Source of the DNA: Gammaproteobacteria bacterium
Lineage (GTDB): Bacteria > Pseudomonadota > Gammaproteobacteria > HK1
Assembly (NCBI GenBank): GCA_012103455.1
Contig: WLWT01000001.1
Span: 2,466,001-2,530,000 of the forward strand
Direction of reading: 5' to 3'
Length of the DNA: 64,000 nucleotides
Shown: piece after piece, positions 18,403 to 27,674 of the stretch
How the letters are laid out: each line of letters opens with the position of its first letter
Position numbering within the stretch: the first letter of the stretch is position 1
Program-made: the position numbers and the translations under genes
The notes under the pieces: model-generated
Database searches by the model: none
What the model was told of the DNA's origin: nothing
The model's input: the letters and a program-made list of their open reading frames with translations, nothing else

Positions 18403-19924
18403 GCAGTGGCACGCAGCTATGTCGGATGCGGCGTTTCAAGGCGCTGTGATAGAACGCTCGCCGGTGGATCTGCCGTTCTCGTTTTGCCGGCGCCACCGGG
18501 TAATATTGGATGACATTGATGGTGATGGGGCCACCATCGTCTACCAAGCCCCCCTATCGGCCGATGTAATCGCCGAATTATCGCGTCATTTAGACCGGCC
18601 TTTGCGGCTTGTAGGCGTGGACGAAACCAGCTTCGAGCGCCGCCTGTCAGGGCTCATAGAGCGCGATCCGGGCGATGCGGCCGAGCGGATCATCGAAGAC
18701 ATGGACGAGAGCGGCGATCTGATCGCCTTGGCCGGCTTGATCCCTGATGCCGGCGATCTACTCGAGTCGGCGGAAGATGCGCCTGTGGTGCGGCTGGTCA
18801 ACGCGATATTGACGCGGGCGCTGCGCGAGGGCGCGTCCGATGTCCACTTGGAGCCTTACGAGTCGCGGGTGGCGGTGCGTTTCAGGGTGGATGGCATGTT
18901 GCGCGAGGTGTTGTCGCCGCAGCGGGCGCTGGCGCCGGTGTTGGCGGCGCGGGTTAAGATTATGGCGAGTTTGGACATCGCCGAGCGCCGGCTACCCCAG
19001 GATGGGCGTATTTCCTTGCGGGTTGCTGGCCAGCCCATAGACGTGCGCGTCTCTACCATGCCGTCGGGTCATGGGGAGCGGGTGGTGTTACGGCTGCTGG
19101 AGAAAGACAGCGGCGCTTTGGATCTAGCCGAACTCGGAATGGGCGACGGCACCGTCGGTACGCTGGTGGAGGTGGTGTCCAACCCTCATGGTGTACTGTT
19201 AGTCACTGGCCCCACCGGCTCGGGTAAGACCACTACGCTCTACGCGCTCATCAACCGTCTGAACGACAACAGCCGTAATATCCTGACAGTGGAAGAGCCC
19301 ATCGAATACTACATCGACGGGATCGGACAAACGCAAGTCAATCGTAAAGTGGACATGAGCTTTGCCCGCGGCTTGCGCGCCATCTTACGGCAGGATCCGG
19401 ATGTGGTGATGGTGGGGGAAATCCGTGATTTGGAGACCGCCGAAGTGGCGGTGCAAGCCAGTCTCACAGGCCATCTGGTTATGTCTACACTGCACACCAA
19501 TACCGCCGTGGGCGCGGTCACTAGACTACGGGATATGGGCGTCGAGTCGTTCTTGTTGTCTGCAAGCTTGGTGGGCGTTATAGCGCAGCGTTTGGTGCGC
19601 TGTCTTTGCACGCAGTGCCGCCGCCCCTATGAGCCCTGCGAGGAGGAGGCGCGGGCTGCCGGAATGGCCGGGCGTGGTGTGTTGTTCGCGGCGGTGGGTT
19701 GCCACGCCTGTGCTGGCACCGGTTACCGTGGCCGCAGCGGATTGTTCGAGCTGGTACCCGTAGACAACGACATGCGCGGCCTCATTCACGAGGGCGCGCC
19801 GCAGGCTCGGTTGGAAGCGCACGCCCGGCGCTATTGTCCATCGCTATTGGCCGATGGTCAGCGGCTAGTGCAGATGGGAAAGACCTCTCTTAGCGAGTTG
19901 CAACGGGTAGCTAAAGCCGTGTGA
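18386..19924 (+). CDS. gspE: Type II secretion cytoplasmic ATPase
   Basis: About 512 residues. Walker A GPTGSGKTTT (near residue 275), Asp box with TVEEPIEY, Walker B in RQDPDVVMVGEIRD, His box in STLHTNTAVGA, and a tetracysteine zinc motif (CLCTQCRRPYEPC ... CHACAGTGYRGR), all typical of GspE. It powers pseudopilus assembly from the inner face of the membrane with GspF and GspL. The GTG at 18386 overlaps gspD; an ATG at 18419 is an alternative. It is translationally coupled to its neighbours. Confidence 0.95.
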   Translation: MTAAIEQWHAAMSDAAFQGAVIERSPVDLPFSFCRRHRVILDDIDGDGATIVYQAPLSADVIAELSRHLDRPLRLVGVDETSFERRLSGLIERDPGDAAERIIEDMDESGDLIALAGLIPDAGDLLESAEDAPVVRLVNAILTRALREGASDVHLEPYESRVAVRFRVDGMLREVLSPQRALAPVLAARVKIMASLDIAERRLPQDGRISLRVAGQPIDVRVSTMPSGHGERVVLRLLEKDSGALDLAELGMGDGTVGTLVEVVSNPHGVLLVTGPTGSGKTTTLYALINRLNDNSRNILTVEEPIEYYIDGIGQTQVNRKVDMSFARGLRAILRQDPDVVMVGEIRDLETAEVAVQASLTGHLVMSTLHTNTAVGAVTRLRDMGVESFLLSASLVGVIAQRLVRCLCTQCRRPYEPCEEEARAAGMAGRGVLFAAVGCHACAGTGYRGRSGLFELVPVDNDMRGLIHEGAPQARLEAHARRYCPSLLADGQRLVQMGKTSLSELQRVAKAV

Positions 19925-19937
19925 GCGGGAGCCGCGT

Positions 19938-21197
19938 TTGAGCGCGTTTGAATACTCCGCAGTAGATGCCCGTGGCCGTACGGTCAAAGGGGTAGCCGAG
20001 GGTGGCAGTGCCCGCCATGTTCGTGATCAGCTACGTGGCGGCGGACTGACGCCGCTACAGGTGGAACCGCTGGTCCGGGAACCCGTGGACCGGGGATCAG
20101 CGACACGCAAGCCGGCATCCACGCAGGTCCCGCAGCCCGATGCTGTGTCGCGGCCGCGGCGTGTCGCACGTCTTTCCCACGCCGAGTACACGCTATTTTT
20201 GCGTTTGCTCGGAAGCCTGCTCGAGGCTGGGCTTGAACTGGAAGTGGCTCTGCGCACCGCGCAGCGCCAGGCCGGCGCGCGCGCCCAGGTGTTTTACGGC
20301 TCATTGATAGCCAGGATCTTGGAGGGCATGAACCTTTCGCAGGCGTTGCGGGCAATGGGCAATGTGCCCCGCCTCGGTATCGCCGCCATCGCCGCTGCAG
20401 AGCGGGCGGGGCAGTTGGCCGCTGTACTGGTCGCGCTCGCCGATCACGGTGAGCGCCGCGAGTATATGCGCAACAAAGTCATGATGGCGCTGCTCTATCC
20501 GGCCATTTTGACCCTGGTTTCCGTAGGTGTGGCATTAGCTTTGGTCACTTATGTGGTGCCGGAAGTGGCGCGCGTCTTCGAAGGTTATAGGGCTGAGTTG
20601 CCTTTGATGACCCGGGCGTTACTCGCATCTAGCGATTTCTTGAATACTTACGGCGCGGCGTTGGCGGTGCTAGGTGTGGTGGTTGTGGTATGTATCAGCG
20701 CCGCCAGACATAGTCCCGCGGCTTCGCGTGTCTATGATCGGATCGCAATGGCCACCCCGGGCCTGCGCTGGCTCAGGCGGGCGGTCGAACGGGAGCGCTT
20801 CTTGGACACCTTGGCCATGTTGTTGGCCGGCGGTGTGCCGTTGGTGGAGGCGATGCGCGGGGCTGCGGATGTGTTGCAAAGCGAACTGCTGCGCGCCGGG
20901 GCGGAGCAGGCCATCGCGCAAGCGCGCCGCGGGCAAACTTTGGCGGCAGCCATGGGACCTAGCGGTCTTTTGTCGCCCGTCACTTTACAGTTGGTGAGCG
21001 CCGGCGAACAGAGCGCCCGCTTGGAGGATATGTTGATGCGCGCCGCCCACTTGGAGGGGGCTCAGTTGGAGCGGCGCGTAGCCACTTCGTTGGCATTGCT
21101 GGAGCCGGTTTTGATTCTAGTGATGGGCGTCATGGTACTGGCGATAGTGCTTGCGATTTTGTTGCCGATCTTCGAACTGAATACTCTGATCACGTAG
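19938..21197 (+). CDS. gspF: Type II secretion inner-membrane platform protein
   Basis: A 419-residue protein with two T2SS-F repeats. The start MSAFEYSAVDARGRTVKGV is the family signature; membrane helices lie at about 195-215, 240-260 and at the C-terminus (LVMGVMVLAIVLAILLPIFELN). The TTG at 19938 follows GAGCGGGAG. A charged, Pro-rich stretch around residues 45-75 links the N-terminal part to the first F domain. Confidence 0.93.
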   Translation: MSAFEYSAVDARGRTVKGVAEGGSARHVRDQLRGGGLTPLQVEPLVREPVDRGSATRKPASTQVPQPDAVSRPRRVARLSHAEYTLFLRLLGSLLEAGLELEVALRTAQRQAGARAQVFYGSLIARILEGMNLSQALRAMGNVPRLGIAAIAAAERAGQLAAVLVALADHGERREYMRNKVMMALLYPAILTLVSVGVALALVTYVVPEVARVFEGYRAELPLMTRALLASSDFLNTYGAALAVLGVVVVVCISAARHSPAASRVYDRIAMATPGLRWLRRAVERERFLDTLAMLLAGGVPLVEAMRGAADVLQSELLRAGAEQAIAQARRGQTLAAAMGPSGLLSPVTLQLVSAGEQSARLEDMLMRAAHLEGAQLERRVATSLALLEPVLILVMGVMVLAIVLAILLPIFELNTLIT

Positions 21198-21248
21198 AAT
21201 TGCGCTGCATCAAAGGGGGCTTCATCGAAAAGCGCTTGTTTAGGCCCC

Positions 21249-21286
21249 GATATCCATTACATACCCTGATATCCATTACCCAGCGG
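21249..21286. repeat. Two tandem 19-bp units before the sulfurylase/kinase gene
   Basis: GATATCCATTACATACCCT (21249-21267) is followed by a second GATATCCATTACC (from 21268). The second copy ends about a dozen bases before the ATG, next to the ribosome site GGAGA. Confidence 0.8.
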
Positions 21287-21297
21287 AGACCGACTCG

Positions 21298-23037
21298 ATG
21301 TCCGATGAGATACCGGCGCACGGTGGCGCCCTGGTCAGCCGGGTAGTGCCCCCCGAACGGGCCGAGCCGCTCAAGGAAGCGTCGATGGGCTTGCCATCGT
21401 TGACCTTATCGCTGCGTCAGCTGTGCGATTTGGAGCTGATCGCCAACGGCGGTTTTTCACCCTTGCAAGGCTTCATGGGCGAAGCCGATTACCACGGCGT
21501 TCTCGAGCGGATGCGCTTGCAGAGCGGCGCGCTATGGCCGATCCCTATCACCCTGGAGGTGAGCGAGGAACAGGCCAACACTATGGAACAAGGCTCGCCG
21601 GTGGCGCTGCGTGACAACGAGGGCTTCATGCTGGCCGTATTGATGGTCGCTGAGGTATTCAGTCCCGAGCCGAAGCTGGAAGCCGAGCGCATCTATGCTA
21701 CCTGCTCCACGCAGCATCCGGAAGTGGCCAGGCTCATGGCCGGACCGCCCCGGTGTTATCTGGGCGGCACCATCGAGGCGGTGCAGCTACCCAATCACTA
21801 CGATTTTGCATCCTTGCGCTATACGCCGGTGGAATTGCGCGAATACTTCGCCCGCGTTGGTTGGCGCCAGGTGGTGGCCCTGCACACCAGCAAACCGGTG
21901 CACCGCATGCAGCGTACCCTCTGCATGGAGGCGGTCAAACGGGCTAACGCCCATCTGCTCATTCATCCGGTGGTCGGCATTTCGCGCCCCGGCGATGTCA
22001 GTTATTACACCAGGGTGAAGTGTTATAGAGCGGTGGAGCGGTATTTTCCGCACGGCGTCGCCATGTTGGCTCTGTTGCCGATGGCGATGCGCATGGCCGG
22101 ACCGCGCGCAGCCCTGTGGCACGCGATCGTGCGCCGCAACTACGGTTGCTCCCATTTCGTCATAGCCAATGATCATGGCAGTCCACCGCGTTCCAACGAG
22201 GCCATGCGCGGTCTGTTCGGTCCTTACGCAGCCCAGGATTTGGTTAAGGAACATGAGCGGGAAGTGGGGATCGAAGTGGTCGGCTTCGAGCGGCAGGTGT
22301 ACTCACCCGAACGCCGCCGGTTCGTGGCGCTAAGCGAGGTGGGCTCGGCTGAAGTAGCGGATCTTTACACCTCCGAATTCGATCGCCGCCTCGCCATGGA
22401 AGAGCCGGTTCCCGCTTGGTACACCTATCCGGAAGTGATAGCGGTGCTGCGTGCGGCGAATCCGCCGCGCCGCAAGATGGGGCTGACCTTGTTCTTCACC
22501 GGCCTGTCGGGGGCCGGCAAGTCAACGATCGCCAAAATCGTCTACGGCAAGCTCATCGAGGACGGCACCCGCCCGGTTACGCTGCTCGATGGCGATGTGG
22601 TGCGTTTGAATCTTTCCAGTGAACTCGGCTTTTCCAAAGCACACCGCGACTTGAACGTACGCCGTATCGGTTTCGTCGCCGCGGAGATTACCAAGAACCG
22701 CGGTGTGGCTATCTGCGCGCCTATCGCACCGTATCTGGCCACGCGAAGTGCGGTACGCGAGACCGTCTCCGAGCACGGCGCGTTCATCGAGATCCACGTA
22801 TCGACGCCGCTGGAAGTGTGCGAAGCCCGCGATCGTAAAGGGTTATATGCTAAAGCCCGTAAAGGTCTGATCGCGGAATTTACCGGTGTCAGCGATCCGT
22901 ATGAAGTGCCGGAAGGCCCGGAGATGCGCATCGATACCAGTTCCATGTCGCCTATGGAGGCGGGCGAGGAGGTGTATCTGTACTTGGTGCGGCAAGGATT
23001 CATCGATACCGGCGATACTGTCGAGGCCCATGTATGA
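21298..23037 (+). CDS. Two-domain sulfate adenylyltransferase/APS kinase, with a degenerate sulfurylase active site
   Basis: 579 residues. The N-terminal ATP-sulfurylase-like domain (1-390) keeps the fold (NGGFSPLQGFMGEADYHGVL) but not the catalytic motifs: the usual QTRNPxHRxH is HTSKPVHRMQ (196-205) and the usual GRDHAGPG is ANDHGSPP (290-297). The C-terminal APS kinase domain (from about 395) is intact: Walker A GLSGAGKST, LLDGDVVR, NVRRIGFVA. The protein should phosphorylate APS to PAPS, the sulfate donor, while sulfurylase activity is doubtful. I recall a Thiobacillus denitrificans protein of this layout that has kinase but no sulfurylase activity. It lies between gspF and gspG and overlaps gspG by four bases (ATGA), so it is part of that operon. 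Confidence 0.88.
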   Translation: MSDEIPAHGGALVSRVVPPERAEPLKEASMGLPSLTLSLRQLCDLELIANGGFSPLQGFMGEADYHGVLERMRLQSGALWPIPITLEVSEEQANTMEQGSPVALRDNEGFMLAVLMVAEVFSPEPKLEAERIYATCSTQHPEVARLMAGPPRCYLGGTIEAVQLPNHYDFASLRYTPVELREYFARVGWRQVVALHTSKPVHRMQRTLCMEAVKRANAHLLIHPVVGISRPGDVSYYTRVKCYRAVERYFPHGVAMLALLPMAMRMAGPRAALWHAIVRRNYGCSHFVIANDHGSPPRSNEAMRGLFGPYAAQDLVKEHEREVGIEVVGFERQVYSPERRRFVALSEVGSAEVADLYTSEFDRRLAMEEPVPAWYTYPEVIAVLRAANPPRRKMGLTLFFTGLSGAGKSTIAKIVYGKLIEDGTRPVTLLDGDVVRLNLSSELGFSKAHRDLNVRRIGFVAAEITKNRGVAICAPIAPYLATRSAVRETVSEHGAFIEIHVSTPLEVCEARDRKGLYAKARKGLIAEFTGVSDPYEVPEGPEMRIDTSSMSPMEAGEEVYLYLVRQGFIDTGDTVEAHV

Positions 23038-23489
23038 GGGGCTGGCGCAGGCGAGATGGAGCACTGCCGGGTCAGGGCGGCTTCACCCTGATAGAGGTCA
23101 TGATAGTGGTCGTTATTCTAGGTATCCTGGCCTCCATCGTGGTGCCGCGCATCATGGGCCGTCCGGATGAGGCGCGTTTGGTGAAAGTGCGCGCCGATAT
23201 TCGGGCCATGGAATCCGCACTGGAACTCTACCGGCTGGATAATTTCAATTACCCCACCGCTAACCAAGGCTTGAGCGCCTTGGTAGAGCGGCCCACCAGC
23301 GCACCGCTGGCGGAGAATTGGAAAGAGGGCGGATATCTGGACCGGTTGCCGGTGGACCCTTGGGGGCAACCCTATCAATACGTGCAGCCCGGTTTGCACG
23401 GGCCATTCGATCTGTATTCCTTCGGTGCCGACGGGCGCCCGTCCGGGCAGGGCATTAACGCTGATGTGGGCAACTGGGAGACCGAGTAA
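23034..23489 (+). CDS. gspG: Type II secretion major pseudopilin
   Basis: 151 residues. The prepilin cleavage site is QGG/FTLIEVMIVVVILGILASIVVP with Glu at +5; the C-terminal part has NYPTANQGLSALVERP and DPWGQPYQYVQPG, typical of GspG including its calcium-binding end. It builds the shaft of the pseudopilus. The prepilin peptidase (GspO) is not in the window. Confidence 0.95.
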   Translation: MRGWRRRDGALPGQGGFTLIEVMIVVVILGILASIVVPRIMGRPDEARLVKVRADIRAMESALELYRLDNFNYPTANQGLSALVERPTSAPLAENWKEGGYLDRLPVDPWGQPYQYVQPGLHGPFDLYSFGADGRPSGQGINADVGNWETE

Positions 23490-24042
23490 CGGCGCGGGCT
23501 TCAGTCTGCTCGAACTCTTGATGGTGCTCATCGTCGTGAGCGTACTGCTCACTTTAGTCGTGGCCGGCTTGCCTAGTAGCGGCCTTATCCGTGGCATCGA
23601 CGCCGATGTGATGCGCCTGCGCGCGCAGCTGTCCAAAGCGGCCGATTACGCCGTGCTGCGCGGTACCCACGTAGGTCTGGCGCTGACGCCGGTGAGCTAC
23701 CGGTTCTTGGCCGTGGGCGCCGATGGCCACTGGCACTCGATCGAAGCCGATGGATTGCGCGGTGAGTTCATTATGGCGCCGGGGGCTTTGCAATTGATGG
23801 TGGACGATCGTCCTGTGCCTGTGAAACGTCCTGCGCCTACGCAACATGGCGCCGCGGACGAGGATAACCCGGACAAGGATAACCACAGACAGATCCAGCG
23901 GCCCTCGCTCATCGTCGATGATTTAGGCGAATGGTTGCCGTTCGAGTTGCGCATTGTTCGTGGCGCCAAGCGCTTCTCGATCAAAGGAGGTGACGGTGAG
24001 CCGGTAACCGTGGATGGCCTGGTGGCAGCTCGCGCCCCGTGA
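23464..24042 (+). CDS. gspH: Type II secretion minor pseudopilin H
   Basis: About 192 residues from ATG 23464, which puts the prepilin site (GAG/FSLLELLMVLIVVSVLL) near residue 12; an earlier in-frame start at 23425 would give an overlong leader. The rest has the GspH fold. A short Asp-rich insert (DEDNPDKDNH) looks like a 15-base duplication. It overlaps gspG and gspI at its two ends. Confidence 0.87.
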   Translation: MWATGRPSNGAGFSLLELLMVLIVVSVLLTLVVAGLPSSGLIRGIDADVMRLRAQLSKAADYAVLRGTHVGLALTPVSYRFLAVGADGHWHSIEADGLRGEFIMAPGALQLMVDDRPVPVKRPAPTQHGAADEDNPDKDNHRQIQRPSLIVDDLGEWLPFELRIVRGAKRFSIKGGDGEPVTVDGLVAARAP

Positions 24043-24443
24043 GCAGGTCTTTCGCGGGCCGTTCCAATGGCGGCTTCACCCTGCTCGAGGTCGTAGTGGC
24101 ACTGGCCGTCGTCGCCATCGCGCTAGGCGCGTTATTGACCGCTGGCAGCCAAAGCGCCCGCACCGGTGCTCACTTAAGAGATAAAACCATCGCTATGTGG
24201 GTGGCGTCCAATTTGACCGCCGAAGTGGGCCTTGGCGGTGCACCGCCCGTGGGTGAAATACGCGGCAAGGCGATGATGGCCGGGCGTACCTGGTACTGGA
24301 TCCGCCGTACCGAAACCACTGGCGACAGTCATCTGTTCAGGGTCGGGGTACGGGTATTTGCGCGGCCTTTGGAGATACGCCCGGGTGTGGCCGAGGGCGC
24401 TTTGGCCGAGCTGAGCACCCTGGCCGGGAACACCGTGCCATGA
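24039..24443 (+). CDS. gspI: Type II secretion minor pseudopilin I
   Basis: 134 residues, GTG start overlapping the gspH stop. Prepilin site GG/FTLLEVVVALAVVAIALGALL, then the GspI core WVASNLTAEVGLG and RTWYWIRRTETTGD. It forms part of the pseudopilus tip with GspH, J and K. Confidence 0.9.
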   Translation: MSRSFAGRSNGGFTLLEVVVALAVVAIALGALLTAGSQSARTGAHLRDKTIAMWVASNLTAEVGLGGAPPVGEIRGKAMMAGRTWYWIRRTETTGDSHLFRVGVRVFARPLEIRPGVAEGALAELSTLAGNTVP

Positions 24444-25054
24444 CCGCGGCGGTGATGGTGGTGGCAGGGCGCCGCACGCTGGCATCGGCGCGCGGTTTTA
24501 CCCTGCTGGAGCTGACCGTCGCCGTCGCGCTGCTGGGGCTGGTTGCCATACTCGCGCACGGCGGTTTGGTGCAAACCTTACGCACTTTCGAGCACAGCGC
24601 GCAGTCGATTGAGCGAGTGATGGCTTGGCAGCGTGGGCTCGCCATTATGGGCCGCGATATCGAGGCATCGGTGCCGCGAACCATCATCGACATAAACGGT
24701 GCCCGTGCGCCCGCTTTTGTCGCCGGTCCCGCGTTCTTCGAGTTCACGCGAGATGGTTCTTTTACACCGCCCGGCGTGCTCCGCTCTACCTTGGAGCGGG
24801 TACGCTATCACTATCTTGAAGGTGCGCTGTACCGGAGTCATTGGCATGTTTTGGATCGCACGTCTACCACCCAGGTCGCGCGCGAGCGGCGAGTGCTAGA
24901 CGGATTGACCGATCTCACCATTCGTTATCTGCATGAAGATGGCCGTTGGTTAACGCACTGGCCACGTATCCATAACGCCTTACCACGGGCCATCGAGTTG
25001 CAGTTCGCCGCTGGCGGTGCCGGGCAGGTAAGAAGGCTATGGCAAGTCGATTAG
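24440..25054 (+). CDS. gspJ: Type II secretion minor pseudopilin J
   Basis: 204 residues, ATG overlapping the gspI stop. Prepilin site RG/FTLLELTVAVALLGLVAILA; the body has RGLAIMGRDIEASVPR and LRSTLERVRYHYLEGALYR, standard for GspJ. The leader of about 19 residues is long but within the family range. Confidence 0.9.
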   Translation: MTAAVMVVAGRRTLASARGFTLLELTVAVALLGLVAILAHGGLVQTLRTFEHSAQSIERVMAWQRGLAIMGRDIEASVPRTIIDINGARAPAFVAGPAFFEFTRDGSFTPPGVLRSTLERVRYHYLEGALYRSHWHVLDRTSTTQVARERRVLDGLTDLTIRYLHEDGRWLTHWPRIHNALPRAIELQFAAGGAGQVRRLWQVD

Positions 25055-25983
25055 GGCCGCTGATGATCCGCTACCCCCAGCGTGGCGCCGCACTGGTGAC
25101 GGCCTTATTGGTGGTGGCTCTGGCGGTTGCCGCGGTGGTGCCCTGGCTGAGCCGTGAGCGTGTCGCCATCGCCAGTACTGCTAACTTGAACGATTGGCTG
25201 CAAGCGCGCTTAGTGGGCAGGGGGCTGGAGCTATGGGCCAAGACCGTTCTGGCGCGCGACGGTGCTGCCGGCAGCGTCGATCATTTGGGCGAGGAATGGG
25301 CGATTCCCGTAGCGCAGCTAGCAATAGAGCGGGGCCGGATCAGCGGTGCTCTGGTGGATGCTCAGGGACGTATGAACCTCAACAGTTTAATGGCGGCTGA
25401 CGGTTACCCCGATCCGCTGGCGGTGGCGCGCTTTGGCCGCTTGCTCGAGGCGGTGGGTTTGGAACCCCGGCTGACGAGTGCGATGCTTGACTGGATGGAT
25501 GAGGACGAGATCGTAAGTGGCACCGCCGGCGCGGAATCGGCGCACTACGCCAACGCCGAGCAGCCGTACCGTGCGGCGAACGCGGAATTCGCCGCGGTAA
25601 GCGAGTTGCGCTTGGTCGCCGGTTTCGATGCGGCGTCGGTTGCACGGCTCACGCCTTACGTGTCGGTGTTACCGGGTGCCACGGCGGTCAACGTCAACAC
25701 GGCGCCACCGGCGGTATTGCAGGCGTTGACCGGAGCCGATAAAACGTCCGTGCAAGCATTTGCCGCCCAGCGCAAGACCCGCCCATTTTCCGGGCCCGAT
25801 GAATTGGCGCAAACCCCATTGTTCGCTGGCGGCCGGGTAGAACTCGATGGCCTGGATGTATCCAGTCATTGGTTTGAGCTAAAAGCGCGTATCGAACTGC
25901 CGCGGGCCGCATCCAGTCATTTCGCTCTCATCAACCGCACTGGTGAGCGGGCTAAGGTGCTGCGCCGCCGGTTCGGACCATGA
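25039..25983 (+). CDS. gspK: Type II secretion minor pseudopilin K
   Basis: About 314 residues. The N-terminus RGAALVTALLVVALAVAAVVPWL is the pilin-like helix without Glu at +5, as is normal for GspK. RMNLNSL, LDWMDEDE and VNVNTAPPAVLQAL are family signatures. Start at ATG 25039 (inside gspJ) or ATG 25063. It caps the pseudopilus tip. Confidence 0.92.
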   Translation: MASRLGPLMIRYPQRGAALVTALLVVALAVAAVVPWLSRERVAIASTANLNDWLQARLVGRGLELWAKTVLARDGAAGSVDHLGEEWAIPVAQLAIERGRISGALVDAQGRMNLNSLMAADGYPDPLAVARFGRLLEAVGLEPRLTSAMLDWMDEDEIVSGTAGAESAHYANAEQPYRAANAEFAAVSELRLVAGFDAASVARLTPYVSVLPGATAVNVNTAPPAVLQALTGADKTSVQAFAAQRKTRPFSGPDELAQTPLFAGGRVELDGLDVSSHWFELKARIELPRAASSHFALINRTGERAKVLRRRFGP

Positions 25984-27212
25984 GCGCGCGCCACACCTTG
26001 CTACGAAGACCCGGCCCCCCCGGTGCCGACTGGGCGGTATTGCCGCCAGGGGTACCGCGCTGGCGTCTTGGCGCCCTGGACACCCTGCTTACCCCTGGGG
26101 AGGCCGTCGTCTTGCTGGCACCGTCGCCGGATGTCAGGCTCATGGAAGCGGCTATGCCGGGCATGTCTCAACGTCAGGCCCGCCAGGCGATCCCGTTTTC
26201 CTTGGAAGACGGTTTCGCCGAGGATTTGGACGCGCTGCAATTGGCGGTAGGGGGGCGTACGGTGACCAGCACCTATAGTGTGACTGCCGTGGCCAAGCGC
26301 CGGCTGGCCGGCTGGCTGCACGCGGTGAGCAATGCTGGCGCCCGGGTTGTCGCCGTAATACCGGAACTTCTAACATTGCCGTGGGCCGAAGGCCAGCTCT
26401 CCTTGTCCGAGGAAGACGGGCGGGTGCACATACGTTGGGGCGCTTGCCGCGGCCTCAGCGTCGAGCACGCGCTGCTGGATCCCGCACTCGCCGCTATCCT
26501 GGCCGAGCATGCCCCGCAGCGGGTGTGCGTCTATGGCGCTGCCTTATCTGCGCCGATTTCTCGACTGGACGGCTTGGAGACGGTAGTAACCACGGCGCAC
26601 GGTAGCGACTTTAGCGGCATTGCCGCCAGGATGGCGCATCAAACCACAGCCGTGGACATACGCGGCGAAGAGCAGCGGGCAGGGATTGTCTCCTTGCGGG
26701 CGTTGACGCCATGGCGGGGGACTTTGCTGGCCGCCGGTGTGGCCACCTTGCTCGGTTTTGCCCAGCTCTGGAGCGACATCGCGGCGTTGGAAGCCGAGCG
26801 CGGCCGTTGGGACGGTTTAGCGCGGGCGGCGTACCGCCAAGCGTTTCCGGAAGATGGTCCAGCCATTGATGTGGAGCGTTTGCTGCGCCGGCGCCTCGCC
26901 AGCCTGGGTGGGACGGGCGCAGGCAGGGGGGGCACTGGCGGGACGGGCGGCGCTCAGGCTGCCGGGGTTATCGATCTGTTGCACGCAGTGGCCAGAGCAC
27001 AAACCCTGAGCAGCGGCAAAGATACCACGGTGCAGGAGTTGCGTTACCGTGACGGTGCGTTGGATGTGGTCTTGATGAGCGATGAACTGGCGACTCTGGA
27101 AGCCTGGCGCGCGCGTCTTGCGGAAGTTGGCGGGGCACTGCGCGGTGAGACGCTGAGCGCGGTGGCAACACCGGACGGGGCACGCGCTACCGTGCAGGTG
27201 CGCGGGCGCTGA
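25980..27212 (+). CDS. gspL: Type II secretion inner-membrane protein L
   Basis: 410 residues. The cytoplasmic actin-like domain binds GspE; one membrane helix lies near residue 245 (GTLLAAGVATLLGFAQLW); the periplasmic ferredoxin-like domain follows. The periplasmic part has an unusual glycine-rich insert (GGTGAGRGGTGGTGG, near residue 315). The ATG overlaps the gspK stop. It links the ATPase to the pseudopilus assembly platform. Confidence 0.88.
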   Translation: MSARHTLLRRPGPPGADWAVLPPGVPRWRLGALDTLLTPGEAVVLLAPSPDVRLMEAAMPGMSQRQARQAIPFSLEDGFAEDLDALQLAVGGRTVTSTYSVTAVAKRRLAGWLHAVSNAGARVVAVIPELLTLPWAEGQLSLSEEDGRVHIRWGACRGLSVEHALLDPALAAILAEHAPQRVCVYGAALSAPISRLDGLETVVTTAHGSDFSGIAARMAHQTTAVDIRGEEQRAGIVSLRALTPWRGTLLAAGVATLLGFAQLWSDIAALEAERGRWDGLARAAYRQAFPEDGPAIDVERLLRRRLASLGGTGAGRGGTGGTGGAQAAGVIDLLHAVARAQTLSSGKDTTVQELRYRDGALDVVLMSDELATLEAWRARLAEVGGALRGETLSAVATPDGARATVQVRGR

Positions 27213-27674
27213 GTGGGCCGTCTAATGCAAAGACGAACCATTTTGCTCGCGATCGGCGCCACAGCCATAGTCGCTGGCTTATGGGATTTTGTTTGGCGGC
27301 CGTTGACGGAGCGCCGCAGCGCTCTACGTGCGGAGGTGACACAGGCCCAGCAATTACACGGCTGGGTGCAGGCGAATATCGCTGCCGCCAAACGCGGCCC
27401 TGGCCAACTGCGGGCCGATGGTGGACTGGCGCAGGCGTCACAGGCGATTCAACGCTCGGCGAGGCGCTTCGAGATGGCTGGCAGTGTGAGCCGAATCGAA
27501 CCGCGTGAACAGCGGGTCAACATTACCCTGGAAAATGCGCCATTCGATAGAATGGTTATCTGGCTGGCGGCTTTGCAAAGTGAATTCGGACTGCATATAG
27601 AGTCGCTGGCGGTTAGCCGCACGCGCCCTGGTATTGTGGCTGGACAGATAATCATCGCCAGTGCGCCACCCTGA
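27213..27674 (+). CDS. gspM: Type II secretion protein M
   Basis: About 153 residues with one N-terminal membrane helix (ILLAIGATAIVAGLWDFVWRPL), a coiled stretch (ERRSALRAEVTQAQQLHGWV) and a small periplasmic ferredoxin-like domain, as in GspM. GTG 27213 or ATG 27225. It partners GspL. Confidence 0.87.
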   Translation: MGRLMQRRTILLAIGATAIVAGLWDFVWRPLTERRSALRAEVTQAQQLHGWVQANIAAAKRGPGQLRADGGLAQASQAIQRSARRFEMAGSVSRIEPREQRVNITLENAPFDRMVIWLAALQSEFGLHIESLAVSRTRPGIVAGQIIIASAPP

